A DNA stretch of 64,000 bases from Janthinobacterium sp. 17J80-10 (GTDB lineage Bacteria; Pseudomonadota; Gammaproteobacteria; Burkholderiales; Burkholderiaceae_D), in the NCBI RefSeq assembly GCF_004114795.1, contig NZ_CP035311.1, positions 1,922,001-1,986,000 on the forward strand, written 5' to 3'. Position 1 is the first letter of the stretch; every line of letters begins with the position of its first letter. A program made the translations under genes and the position numbers. The notes below the pieces were generated by a model. The model saw nothing but the letters and a program-made list of their open reading frames with translations, had not been told where the DNA came from and searched no databases. This document shows, piece after piece, positions 26,967 to 35,065 of the stretch.

Positions 26967-28145
26967 TTACAACGTTGCCAGGCGCCCAAGCGCCGCGCGC
27001 AAGGTCTCTTCCTTCTTGGCGAAACAGAAACGCACAATCCCGGAATCACGCGGCGCCTGGTAAAACGCCGATACCGGAATCGCCGCAACGCCGATTTCCG
27101 CAGTCAGCCACTGCGCGAATTCGTTTTCGCTCAAACTGGAAATGGCCGAGTAGTCGACGCACTGGAAGTAGGTGCCATCGGCTGGCAGGAGCCGGAAACG
27201 GGTGTTTTGCAAGCCATCGCGGAACAGGTCGCGCTTGCGCTGGTAGAACGCCGGCAGTTGCAGGCAGGGCGCGGGATCGGCCATGTAGGTGGCAAGCCCA
27301 TGCTGCGCCGGGGTGTTGACGGTGAAGACATTGAACTGGTGGACCTTGCGGAATTCCGCCGTCAGCGCATCCGGCGCCGCGACATAGCCGACCTTCCAGC
27401 CAGTGACGTGATAAGTCTTGCCGAAGCTGGAAACGATAAAGGCACGCCGCGCCAGCTCTGGATGGCGGCACAGCGATTCGTGCCGTACGCCATCGTAGAC
27501 CATGTGCTCATAGACTTCGTCGGACAGGATCAGGATGTCGGTGCCCTGCACGATGGCCGCCAGCGCATCCAGGTCGCCGGCGCGCAGGATGGAGCCCGTC
27601 GGGTTATGCGGCGTGTTTACCATGATCAGCCGGGTTTTGCCAGTGACGGCAGCAGCCACCCGGTCCCAGGGGACCTGATAGCCGCTTGCGCCCAAAACCA
27701 TCTGTACCGTTACCGCGCTGCCGCCTGCCAGTTCGATTGCCGGCACGTAGCTGTCATAGGCAGGCTCGATCACGATCACTTCGTCGCCCGGATGGACGCA
27801 GCACAGGATTGCGGTCAGCAAGGCCTGGGTGGCGCCTGCAGTGACCGTGATTTCATTGCCGGCATCGTAGCTGCGCCCGTACAGAGCCTCGATCTTGGCG
27901 GCAATTGCGCTCCGCAAGGCGGGCACGCCGGGCATGGGCGGGTACTGGTTCAGGCCGCTGCGCATGGCAGCTGCAACTGCTTCCACCAGCGCCGGGTCGC
28001 AGTCAAAATCGGGGAACCCCTGTCCGAGGTTGACGGCGCCTTTTTCGGCGGCCAGCGCGGACATGACGCTGAAGATGGTGGTGCCGACCTTGGGCAGGCG
28101 CGAGACGATGCGGGGTTGGGGCACTGCGGCAGATGTTGTGCTCAT
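26967..28145 (-). CDS. methionine aminotransferase-like PLP enzyme (YbdL type)
   Basis: 392 residues from ATG 28145, or 403 from ATG 28178; neither has a clear ribosome site. It is a fold-type I aminotransferase: the PLP lysine sits in SSFGKTYHVTGWKVGY, with NTPHNPTG, LSDEVYEH and a conserved arginine in RFCFAKKE. The opening SRLPKVGTTIFSVMSALA is characteristic of YbdL, which transaminates methionine or similar amino acids with 2-oxo acids in the methionine salvage direction. No other salvage genes lie here. The next gene upstream is a PIN protein in the same orientation, 92 bases away. Confidence 0.88.
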   Translation of the reverse strand: MSTTSAAVPQPRIVSRLPKVGTTIFSVMSALAAEKGAVNLGQGFPDFDCDPALVEAVAAAMRSGLNQYPPMPGVPALRSAIAAKIEALYGRSYDAGNEITVTAGATQALLTAILCCVHPGDEVIVIEPAYDSYVPAIELAGGSAVTVQMVLGASGYQVPWDRVAAAVTGKTRLIMVNTPHNPTGSILRAGDLDALAAIVQGTDILILSDEVYEHMVYDGVRHESLCRHPELARRAFIVSSFGKTYHVTGWKVGYVAAPDALTAEFRKVHQFNVFTVNTPAQHGLATYMADPAPCLQLPAFYQRKRDLFRDGLQNTRFRLLPADGTYFQCVDYSAISSLSENEFAQWLTAEIGVAAIPVSAFYQAPRDSGIVRFCFAKKEETLRAALGRLATL

Positions 28146-28236
28146 GGCGATGGGGCGGGCGACAGGGTTTGATGGCATCCCGGATGGGATATTTCTGCCA
28201 TTTTAGCGGTTTGTCCGCCAGACGCCAGCGCCTTGA

Positions 28237-28677
28237 TCAAGCCGCCAGCGGCCAGGCTTCCGGCGGGACGATGCGAAACATGCCGGCCCTGGCGTTCTTC
28301 CTGGCCAGCTTGAGCAGCGCCTTGTCCTTGGTGATGAGGGTGTCGGCGCGGGCGTCACGCGCCAGTTCCAGGAATTTCTGGTCATCCGGGTCGCGGCAAA
28401 CCGGCAGGCGGACATCCGCCTGCGGCACCAGTTCCTCATCAGGCAAAAGGCGGATCAGCGCATCGAATGCCGCTTCGCAGCGCATCCTGCCGGCTTCGTC
28501 CAGGCGCAGGTGGGCATAGCCCAGCACGATCTGCCACTCGCGCCGGCAATCCGCGCGCGTCACTGCCTGTATGCTGCCATCCTGCAGGGCCGCCAGCAGG
28601 ATTTGCCAGCGCGGATCATGGAATACGAACAGATCCAGGCAAACATTGGTATCGAGAACGACGCGATTCGGTATCAT
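28237..28677 (-). CDS. PIN-domain protein (putative toxin-like ribonuclease)
   Basis: About 146 residues from ATG 28677. It begins with [15 protein letters not shown], the first PIN acidic residue, and carries [13 protein letters not shown] and [10 protein letters not shown] with further metal-binding acids, so the fold looks intact. It resembles the PIN family annotated as putative toxin-antitoxin toxins. No antitoxin-like gene is adjacent on either side, so a toxin role is not supported here. An alternative ATG at 28710 (GGA about 8 bases upstream) would overlap the yaaA start region; the family start favours 28677. Confidence 0.72.
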   Translation of the reverse strand: MIPNRVVLDTNVCLDLFVFHDPRWQILLAALQDGSIQAVTRADCRREWQIVLGYAHLRLDEAGRMRCEAAFDALIRLLPDEELVPQADVRLPVCRDPDDQKFLELARDARADTLITKDKALLKLARKNARAGMFRIVPPEAWPLAA

Positions 28678-28708
28678 TGCGGGGTTTGATTCCATAAATA
28701 TTGATTCC

Positions 28709-29485
28709 ATGTTGATTGTCCTATCGCCCGCAAAGTCGCTCGATTACGAAACGCCGGTCGTCACTGATAGCCATACACTGCCTGCCTTCATTCCAGAAGC
28801 TGCCAGGCTGATTGAATGCTTGCGCGAATTCTCGCCGGCGCAAATCGCCAGCCTGATGAAGATTTCCGACCCGCTGGCTTCGCTCAATCACGGCCGTTAT
28901 GCAAGCTGGTCGTCGCGTTTCACCCGCAAGAATTCGCGCCAGGCCGTGCTCGCCTTCAATGGCGACGTCTACGAAGGCCTGGATGCGCCAACGCTTGCGC
29001 CGGCCGCGCTGGACTATGTGCAGGCGCATGTCCGTATTTTATCCGGCTTGTACGGCGTGCTGCGGCCGCTCGACCTGATGCAGCCCTATCGCCTTGAAAT
29101 GGGCACGAAGCTGGCGACTGCCGCCGGCCGTGACCTGTATGCCTACTGGGGCGAGCAGGTGAGCGAAAACCTGAACGCGGTGCTGGCCGAGCGTCGCAGC
29201 GAAGCCCTGGTCAACCTGGCATCCGAAGAGTATTTCAAGTCCGTCAAACCGAAGCTGTTGTCCGCGCCGGTGGTTACCCCGGTATTCGAGGAATGGAAAG
29301 ACGGCCGCTACAAGATCATTTCCTTCTACGCCAAGCGGGCGCGTGGCCTCATGGCGCGCTATGCCGCGCAAAACCGCATTGTCCGCGCACGCGACCTGCA
29401 GTCTTTCGACAGCGATGGCTACCGGTTCGATGCCAAGGCGTCAAACGAAAATACCTGGGTGTTTCGCCGCCGGCAAGCTGCCTGA
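28709..29485 (+). CDS. yaaA: YaaA, peroxide stress resistance protein
   Basis: 258 residues. The start [13 protein letters not shown] is the DUF328/YaaA family signature and fixes ATG 28709; reading further upstream adds 46 residues without homologous character. Other family motifs are [39 protein letters not shown] cut into shorter blocks, and [17 protein letters not shown]. In E. coli YaaA lowers free intracellular iron during peroxide stress. It is divergent from the PIN gene and convergent with bamD across a terminator. Confidence 0.93.
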   Translation: MLIVLSPAKSLDYETPVVTDSHTLPAFIPEAARLIECLREFSPAQIASLMKISDPLASLNHGRYASWSSRFTRKNSRQAVLAFNGDVYEGLDAPTLAPAALDYVQAHVRILSGLYGVLRPLDLMQPYRLEMGTKLATAAGRDLYAYWGEQVSENLNAVLAERRSEALVNLASEEYFKSVKPKLLSAPVVTPVFEEWKDGRYKIISFYAKRARGLMARYAAQNRIVRARDLQSFDSDGYRFDAKASNENTWVFRRRQAA

Positions 29486-29493
29486 GTCCCCCC

Positions 29494-29527
29494 AAAAAAA
29501 AGCCCCGCCATGCGGAAGGGCGGGGCT
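29494..29527 (-). terminator. terminator for bamD (minus strand)
   Basis: Stem AGCCCCGCC / GGCGGGGCT with a 9-base loop. The A run on the plus strand (29494-29501) makes a U run on the minus-strand transcript, so it ends the bamD message. The other side lacks a T run, so it is weak for yaaA. Confidence 0.85.
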
Positions 29528-29546
29528 GTTCCGGGAGGCCGGGCCT

Positions 29547-30344
29547 TTAGAACAGGTTCCACCAGGAGCCCGTCTTGGGTTTGCCGCCACGGAAGTAGAC
29601 ACTGTTGGGATAGTTCATTTTCAGGACGCGTTCGGCATCGTCGCGCAAGGCATCCAGGCCGAGCGCATCATAGGAGCGCGCCATGACGAAGAGCGCTTCC
29701 TCGACTGCCGGGGTTTCCGGATAGTTCTTTACGGAAAGCTGGGCGCGGTTGGCGGCGGCAAGGTAGGCGCCGCGGCGATAGTAGTAGTTGGCCACATGGA
29801 CTTCATAGGCGGACATCGCATTGACGAGGTAACGCATGCGGTCGCGCGCATCGGGGGAATATTTACTGTCAGGGAAACGATCGGTCAGTTGCTTGAACGA
29901 GTCGAACGCTTCGCGCGCGGCCTTGGGGTCGCGTTCTGTCGGATCCTGGCGGGACAGGAAGTTGAACAGGCTCAGCTTGTCGTTAAAATTGATCAGGCCG
30001 CGCAGATAGTAGATGTAATCGACGTGGGGGTGGTTCGGATGCAGCTTGATGAAGCGTTCCACCGCCGCCAGCGCCTGTGCCTGTTCGCCCTGGCGGAAAT
30101 AAACGTAGGCCGTGTCCATTTGCGCCTGTTGCGCATATGTGCCAAAAGGATAACGGGATTCCAGCTTCTCCAGGGTGCGGATGGCGTTGTCGTAGTTCCC
30201 GGCAGCGATTTCCGACTGCGCCTCCGAGTATAATCGGCCGGCAGACCAGTCCTTGGTTTCGTCGATCTGGTCCGGCAGTAGGCTGCAGGCCGACACCAGC
30301 ATTGCAAGGGCAAGGGTGGCCGCATTCAGGAATTTTCTTGGCAT
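29547..30344 (-). CDS. bamD: BamD, outer membrane protein assembly lipoprotein
   Basis: 265 residues with a lipoprotein signal and lipobox LVSAC (Cys20). It contains tetratricopeptide-like repeats (YSEAQSEIAAGNYDNAIRTL; QMDTAYVYFRQGEQAQALAA) and the conserved block YYLRGLINF. BamD is the essential lipoprotein partner of BamA in outer membrane protein insertion. It is divergent from rluD with only 41 bases between the start codons, an arrangement common in betaproteobacteria. Confidence 0.96.
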   Translation of the reverse strand: MPRKFLNAATLALAMLVSACSLLPDQIDETKDWSAGRLYSEAQSEIAAGNYDNAIRTLEKLESRYPFGTYAQQAQMDTAYVYFRQGEQAQALAAVERFIKLHPNHPHVDYIYYLRGLINFNDKLSLFNFLSRQDPTERDPKAAREAFDSFKQLTDRFPDSKYSPDARDRMRYLVNAMSAYEVHVANYYYRRGAYLAAANRAQLSVKNYPETPAVEEALFVMARSYDALGLDALRDDAERVLKMNYPNSVYFRGGKPKTGSWWNLF

Positions 30345-30385
30345 GTGTATTTGCTACAAATTGGACAATAGGCGGATTATAGCCG

Positions 30386-31408
30386 ATGGGATTTACCGTG
30401 AGATTACCAGTAGTGCCCGAAGTGGCCGAAATTTTGCACGATGACGAACTTGAGGACGTGCGCGACGAGGCGGAAGCGGCCGCGCCGATCGAGTTGCGCC
30501 TGGGTACCGAGGCCGGGGGAGATCGCCTGGACAAGGTCTTGTCGAAGTTGTTGCCGCAATATTCGCGCAGCCGCCTGCAGCAATGGATCGAGTCCGGCCA
30601 CGTCAGCCTCGACGGCCAGCCCGCCCGCACGAAAACGACGGTGCTGGGCGACGAGACCGTCATCGTTTATCCGCAGCCGGCCGCGGAAGACCAGGCATTC
30701 AAGCCGGAGGCAATGGCATTGCACATCGTGCACGAGGATGACGCCATCCTGGTGCTGGACAAGCCCGCCGGCCTGGTGGTGCATCCGGCCGCCGGCAACT
30801 GGTCTGGCACCTTGCTGAATGGCTTGCTGCATCACTTGCCGTCGCTGGCCGGGGTGCCGCGCGCCGGCATCGTGCACCGCCTGGACAAGGAAACCAGCGG
30901 CCTGATGGTGGTTGCAAAAACCCTGGAAGCGCATACCGACCTGGTGCGGCAGTTGCAGGCCCGCAGCGTCAAGCGCGAATACCTGGCGCTGGTGTGGGGT
31001 ACGCCGGTGGCGCGCGGCAAGGTTGAAGCCGCCATCGGCCGGCATGCGCGTGACCGGCTGAAGATGGCGGTGAGCGAAAGCCCCAGCGCCAAGCCGGCGC
31101 TGACCCACTTTGAGCGCGTGACCACCGGAGCGCTCGACGGCCGCGCCGTCAGCCTGTTGCGCTGCCACCTGGAAACCGGGCGCACCCACCAGATTCGCGT
31201 CCACATGCAATCGCTCGGTTTTTCGCTGGTGGGCGATCCTCTCTACGGCAAGGCGCACCTGGCGCCTTACTTTCCGCGCCAGGCGCTGCAGGCCTGCCGG
31301 CTTGGCCTGGTGCATCCGCAAACCGGCGCCGCATGCGAATGGAGCGTGCCGCTGGCCGCCGATTTCGCAGAATTGCTGGCGCGTGCCGGCATACCCGCGC
31401 CGGCATGA
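30386..31408 (+). CDS. rluD: RluD, 23S rRNA pseudouridine synthase
   Basis: 340 residues. An S4 RNA-binding domain (about 45-105; GDRLDKVLSKLLPQYSRS and QWIESGHVSLDGQPA) is followed by the RluA-family catalytic domain with HRLDKETSGLMVVAKT, whose Asp forms the pseudouridine intermediate, and GRTHQIRVHMQSLG. RluD modifies helix 69 positions 1911/1915/1917 in E. coli. The stop overlaps the pgeF start (ATGA), a common pairing with the laccase-like gene. Confidence 0.95.
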   Translation: MGFTVRLPVVPEVAEILHDDELEDVRDEAEAAAPIELRLGTEAGGDRLDKVLSKLLPQYSRSRLQQWIESGHVSLDGQPARTKTTVLGDETVIVYPQPAAEDQAFKPEAMALHIVHEDDAILVLDKPAGLVVHPAAGNWSGTLLNGLLHHLPSLAGVPRAGIVHRLDKETSGLMVVAKTLEAHTDLVRQLQARSVKREYLALVWGTPVARGKVEAAIGRHARDRLKMAVSESPSAKPALTHFERVTTGALDGRAVSLLRCHLETGRTHQIRVHMQSLGFSLVGDPLYGKAHLAPYFPRQALQACRLGLVHPQTGAACEWSVPLAADFAELLARAGIPAPA

Positions 31409-32178
31409 GCGCCGCCCCCGGTCCTTTTGTGCTGGTGCCGCAATGGCATGGTGCGCCTGCCAGCGTCAGCGCACTTTCCACCCTGCGCAGCGGCGGCGTC
31501 AGCCGGGGGGGGTATGACGATGGCGCCGGCGGCGGCGGCCTGAATCTGGGCGTTCACGTCGGTGACGACTCGGAGGCGGTGGCGCAAAACCGTGCGAGGC
31601 TGCGTGCTCTGCTGCCTGCCGACCCGGCCTGGTTGACGCAGGTGCACGGCAGCGCCGTGCTCGATGCCGCACAGGTGCGCGGTGCCCCCGAGGCTGATGC
31701 CAGCATCGCGATCGGGACAGGCGCGGTTTGCGTGATCCAGACGGCTGACTGCTTGCCGGTCTTGTTCTGCGACACCACGGGCAGGGTAGTGGGGGCAGCG
31801 CACGCCGGCTGGCGCGGCCTGGCCTCTGGCGTATTGGAAAACACGGTGTCGGCGATGCGCGCGGCAGGTGCGTCCGAGATCCTGGCCTGGCTGGGGCCGG
31901 CAATCGGGCCTGCCAGCTTTGAAGTGGGCGAGGACGTCCGGCAGGCATTCCTGGATGGCGCCAGTGACGCCCATGCTGCATTCTTGCCGAATATCAATAA
32001 CTCTGGAAAATATTTCGCCGATATTTATGCTCTCGCCCGGCTGATCTTGCATCGGCAGGGCGTGGAGCGGATTTCCGGCGGCGGCTTTTGCACAATGACG
32101 GATGCTGCGCGGTTCTACTCTTTCCGGCGTGACCGAATCACCGGGCGCATGGCGTCGCTGGTCTGGCTGAATGACTAG
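31405..32178 (+). CDS. pgeF: PgeF/YfiH-type purine nucleoside phosphorylase or multicopper-like oxidase
   Basis: 257 residues from ATG 31405, overlapping the rluD stop by four bases. Motifs of the family are TQVHGSAV, QTADCLPVLFC, GAAHAGWRGL and GGGFCTMTDAARFYSFRRD, which supply the His-Cys-His metal site. Family members act on adenosine or on peptidoglycan-derived UDP-MurNAc with wrong amino acids, and older names are polyphenol oxidase or laccase. The rluD-pgeF pair precedes phaC here, with no functional link known. Confidence 0.93.
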   Translation: MSAAPGPFVLVPQWHGAPASVSALSTLRSGGVSRGGYDDGAGGGGLNLGVHVGDDSEAVAQNRARLRALLPADPAWLTQVHGSAVLDAAQVRGAPEADASIAIGTGAVCVIQTADCLPVLFCDTTGRVVGAAHAGWRGLASGVLENTVSAMRAAGASEILAWLGPAIGPASFEVGEDVRQAFLDGASDAHAAFLPNINNSGKYFADIYALARLILHRQGVERISGGGFCTMTDAARFYSFRRDRITGRMASLVWLND

Positions 32179-32218
32179 CAACTGAATGTGGCAATACCCC
32201 GGCGAACATGCCTGTGTG

Positions 32219-32464
32219 CTAGTGGTCCGGCGGAGGAGGGGGTTCTTCTGATGTAGCGGTCTTTAATGCACTTTGTTCGCGCTGGCGACGACGCCGGCGT
32301 TGCGGTGTTGCCATCAGATATAAAATAATTGCCAAAGGCAACACGCAGTAAAGCAAAAAGGTCATAATGCCTGCAACCACCGTGTGTTCGGTGATCGACA
32401 TCATCAGCACAACGTAAATCCAGGCAATCGCAACAATCAGTAGCATAAGCAAGTCCGCAAGCAA
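32219..32464 (-). CDS. small two-helix membrane protein, unknown
   Basis: 81 residues with two hydrophobic helices (about 5-22 and 30-50) separated by SITEHT, then a strongly basic stretch (QRRRRRQRE) and a Glu/Pro tail ending PPPPPDH. A positive patch after the second helix suggests a cytoplasmic C-terminus. I do not recognise the family. It lies on the opposite strand between pgeF and phaC, where no other gene fits. Its amino-acid pattern is not that of a shadow of another gene, but no homology could be checked. Confidence 0.55.
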   Translation of the reverse strand: MLADLLMLLIVAIAWIYVVLMMSITEHTVVAGIMTFLLYCVLPLAIILYLMATPQRRRRRQREQSALKTATSEEPPPPPDH

Positions 32465-32514
32465 TCAATTCGACAGGTTTTCCACGATACCGCAAATCGA
32501 CACAGCTGACAGCC

Positions 32515-34227
32515 ATGATCAATCTTCCCCCGCAAATGCATCCGACCATGTGGATGACCCAGATCGCCGATCCCGGCGCCTTTCAGGATTTGTTCAAGGC
32601 AGCCCAGCCGGGCTTCGATGCCTTTGCCCTCAAGGTCGGTGACGCTGAAGTCAAGCTCGACCCGAAGGTGGTGGCCCAGTTGCAGGGTGATTACCTGAAA
32701 CAGTTCACCTCGCTCTGGCAGCAACTGGCGTCGGACGAGACCCTGGCGCTGCAGGATAACCGTTTCGCCTCGCAAGAATGGCAAGCCAATAAACTGCATG
32801 CGTTTACCGCGGCGGCCTACCTGCTCAATGCCCGTTTCCTGCAATCGATGGCCGATGCTGTGGAAGCTCCCAACAAGGTCAAGCAGCGCATTCAGTTTGC
32901 TGTCCAGCAAACTATCGATGCCATGTCGCCGGCCAATTTCTTTGCCACGAACCCTGAGGCCCATAAAAAGATCCTCGAAACCAAGGGCGAGAGCCTGACC
33001 AAGGGCATCAGCCATTTATTGGCCGACATGCGCAAAGGGCGCATTTCGCAAAGCGATGAATCGGCGTTTGAGGTGGGCAAAAACCTGGCGATTACCGAAG
33101 GCGCCGTGGTGTTCGAAAACGCCATGTTCCAGCTGATCCAGTACCGTCCGCAAACCGCGACGGTATTCCAGAAGCCGCTGCTGCTGGTGCCGCCCTGCAT
33201 CAACAAATACTATATTCTCGACCTGCAACCGCAAAACTCGGTGGTACGCCATCTGGTGGAGCTGGGGCATACCGTGTACCTTGTGTCCTGGCGCAATCCG
33301 GATGCTTCGATGGCGAAAACCACCTGGGACGATTATGTCCAGGATGGCGTGATCGAAGCGATTCACACCGTGCAGGAAATCTCCGGCCAGAAACAGATCA
33401 ATGCCTTTGGCTTCTGCGTCGGCGGCACCCTGATTTCCAGCGCGCTGGCCGTCATGTATGCGCGCGGCGAAAAGCCGATTGCCAGCCTGACCCTGCTGAC
33501 CGCGCTGCTCGATTTCAGCGACACCGGCGTGCTCGATGTCTTTATCGACGAAGGGCACGTGCGCATGCGCGAACAAACCCTCGGCCGCGGCGGCCTGATG
33601 AAGGGCAGCGACATGGCCTCGGCTTTCTCCATCCTGCGCCCGAACGACCTGATCTGGAATTACGTCAAGGCCAACTACCTGAAAGGCGAAGCGCCGCCGC
33701 CGTTCGATCTCCTCTACTGGAATGCAGACAGCACCAACATGGCCGGGCCCATGTATGCCTGGTACCTGCGCAACATGTACCTGGAAAACAAGCTCAAGGA
33801 CCCTGGTGCATTGACTATTTGCGGCGAGCAGGTGGACCTTGGCGCCATCGACGCACCGACGTTCATCTATGGCTCGCGCGAAGACCATATCGTTCCCTGG
33901 ACTTCGGCATTTGCATCGATGCGCCTGCTGAACCCCAAGAAACCAGGGCGGAACCGTTTCGTGCTGGGCGCTTCGGGCCATATCGCCGGCGTCATCAACC
34001 CGCCGGTCAAAAAGAAGCGCAACTACTGGGTTAGCGATGCCGCTGTGACCGATGCCGATGCCTGGCTGGCGTCCGCCACCGAAAAGCCTGGCAGCTGGTG
34101 GAATGAGTGGGCGGACTTTCTTGCCGAACATGCGGGCAAAAAAATCAAGGCGCCTGCCGAATACGGTAATGACAAGTACGTGCCGCTCGAACCGGCACCC
34201 GGGCGTTACGTCAAGGCCAAGGCCTGA
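32515..34227 (+). CDS. phaC: class I poly(3-hydroxyalkanoate) synthase PhaC
   Basis: 570 residues, close to class I size (about 590). It polymerises (R)-3-hydroxyacyl-CoA into PHB on the granule surface. The lipase-like box FGFCVGGTL holds the nucleophile Cys301; YGSREDHIVPW and LGASGHIAGVINPP carry the Asp and His of the triad. The alpha/beta-hydrolase domain spans about 170-560 and the N-terminal 170 residues form the dimer region. Unlike many Burkholderiales, phaA and phaB do not follow; phaR lies 180 bases downstream. ATG 32515 lies after a short gap with no perfect ribosome site. Confidence 0.96.
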   Translation: MINLPPQMHPTMWMTQIADPGAFQDLFKAAQPGFDAFALKVGDAEVKLDPKVVAQLQGDYLKQFTSLWQQLASDETLALQDNRFASQEWQANKLHAFTAAAYLLNARFLQSMADAVEAPNKVKQRIQFAVQQTIDAMSPANFFATNPEAHKKILETKGESLTKGISHLLADMRKGRISQSDESAFEVGKNLAITEGAVVFENAMFQLIQYRPQTATVFQKPLLLVPPCINKYYILDLQPQNSVVRHLVELGHTVYLVSWRNPDASMAKTTWDDYVQDGVIEAIHTVQEISGQKQINAFGFCVGGTLISSALAVMYARGEKPIASLTLLTALLDFSDTGVLDVFIDEGHVRMREQTLGRGGLMKGSDMASAFSILRPNDLIWNYVKANYLKGEAPPPFDLLYWNADSTNMAGPMYAWYLRNMYLENKLKDPGALTICGEQVDLGAIDAPTFIYGSREDHIVPWTSAFASMRLLNPKKPGRNRFVLGASGHIAGVINPPVKKKRNYWVSDAAVTDADAWLASATEKPGSWWNEWADFLAEHAGKKIKAPAEYGNDKYVPLEPAPGRYVKAKA

Positions 34228-34295
34228 GCGTACGCGGCATCGTTTTGGATGCCTCGTCCCTGCGCCGCAACAATTGGCGTACAATTTTGTCATAA

Positions 34296-34321
34296 TTGCG
34301 TAAATATTTGTTTTAACGCAA
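34296..34321 (+). promoter_or_regulatory. inverted repeat and -10 box upstream of phaR
   Basis: TTGCGT (34296-34301) and ACGCAA (34316-34321) form a dyad with a 14-base AT-rich spacer, directly followed by TATAAT (34322-34327). This suggests a phaR promoter overlapped by an operator; the -35 element is not clear. Confidence 0.4.
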
Positions 34322-34337
34322 TATAATGCGTAATTCC

Positions 34338-34359
34338 ATGGCGCACTTTGGTGCGCCAT
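34338..34359 (+). promoter_or_regulatory. hairpin at the phaR leader
   Basis: ATGGCGCAC / GTGCGCCAT with loop TTTG, followed by TCTTTCATTT. It lies just after the candidate -10 box, so near the 5' end of a phaR transcript, and could terminate phaC read-through or stabilise the leader. Confidence 0.55.
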
Positions 34360-34381
34360 TCTTTCATTTGCCTGACATGCG

Positions 34382-34392
34382 TTGCGGCGCAA
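34382..34392 (+). promoter_or_regulatory. TTGC-N3-GCAA palindrome before phaR
   Basis: A perfect TTGC-GGC-GCAA palindrome 16 bases before the phaR ATG. PhaR-type repressors in other bacteria are reported to recognise TGC/GCA dyads, so this is a candidate autoregulation site (inference). Confidence 0.4.
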
Positions 34393-34407
34393 TACACTGG
34401 AAGTTCA

Positions 34408-34977
34408 ATGACTAGCGGACCCAAGATTCCTGAGCGTTTGATCAAGAAGTATCCCAATCGTCGCTTGTATGACACGCAAACCAGCTCGTACATCACGTTA
34501 AGCGATGTCAAGCAGCTGGTGCTCGATAACGAAATTTTTGCCGTGATCGATGCCAAGACCAGTGAAGACCTGACCCGCAGCATCCTGCTGCAAATTATCC
34601 TCGAAGAAGAATCCAACGGTTCGCCGATGTTTTCCAGCCAGGCGCTGGCACAGATCATCCGCTACTACGGCCATGCCATGCAGGGGATGATGGGTTCTTA
34701 CCTGGAAAAGAATATCCAGGCTTTCATCGAAATCCAGAACAAGCTGGCGGAAAGCTCCAAGGGTTTTTATGAAGGCAAGCCGTTTACGCCGGAGATGTGG
34801 ACGCAGTTCATGAATGTCCAGGGACCGATGATGCAAGGCATCATGGGTAACTACATCGAACAGAGCAAGAACATGTTCATCCAGATGCAGGAACAGATGC
34901 AGAACCAGACCAAGAACATGTTTGGTGTATTTCCTTTCGTGCAACCCGGCGAAAAGGGAGATGGCGAGAACAAGTAG
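34408..34977 (+). CDS. phaR: PhaR, PHB synthesis repressor
   Basis: 189 residues from ATG 34408; earlier in-frame starts add 20 residues that do not belong to the family. The N-terminal PHB accumulation regulatory domain (residues about 8-70) begins [20 protein letters not shown], followed by two phasin-like helical repeats ([16 protein letters not shown] and [10 protein letters not shown]). PhaR binds both DNA and PHB: when granules form it leaves the phasin promoter. It is the direct neighbour of phaC, matching Ralstonia-like arrangements. No phasin gene is seen in the window. Confidence 0.95.
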   Translation: MTSGPKIPERLIKKYPNRRLYDTQTSSYITLSDVKQLVLDNEIFAVIDAKTSEDLTRSILLQIILEEESNGSPMFSSQALAQIIRYYGHAMQGMMGSYLEKNIQAFIEIQNKLAESSKGFYEGKPFTPEMWTQFMNVQGPMMQGIMGNYIEQSKNMFIQMQEQMQNQTKNMFGVFPFVQPGEKGDGENK

Positions 34978-35022
34978 TCAGTCTGACCGGCCTGGCGCCG
35001 GTCACGGCGCAATTGACAGCGC

Positions 35023-35061
35023 ACAAGAGGGTACAATAGCGGATTCGCTCTTGTCCCCTTT
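35023..35061 (+). terminator. possible terminator between phaR and rimO
   Basis: ACAAGAG (35023-35029) pairs with CTCTTGT (35048-35054) around an 18-base loop and is followed by CCCCTTTTTTT. It ends five bases before the rimO ATG, so it may alternatively act on the rimO leader. Confidence 0.35.
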
Positions 35062-35065
35062 TTTT

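Noticed and set aside
33016-34392. 458-residue minus-strand open frame opposite phaC
   Set aside because: phaC is certain from its catalytic motifs; the antisense frame has no recognisable fold.
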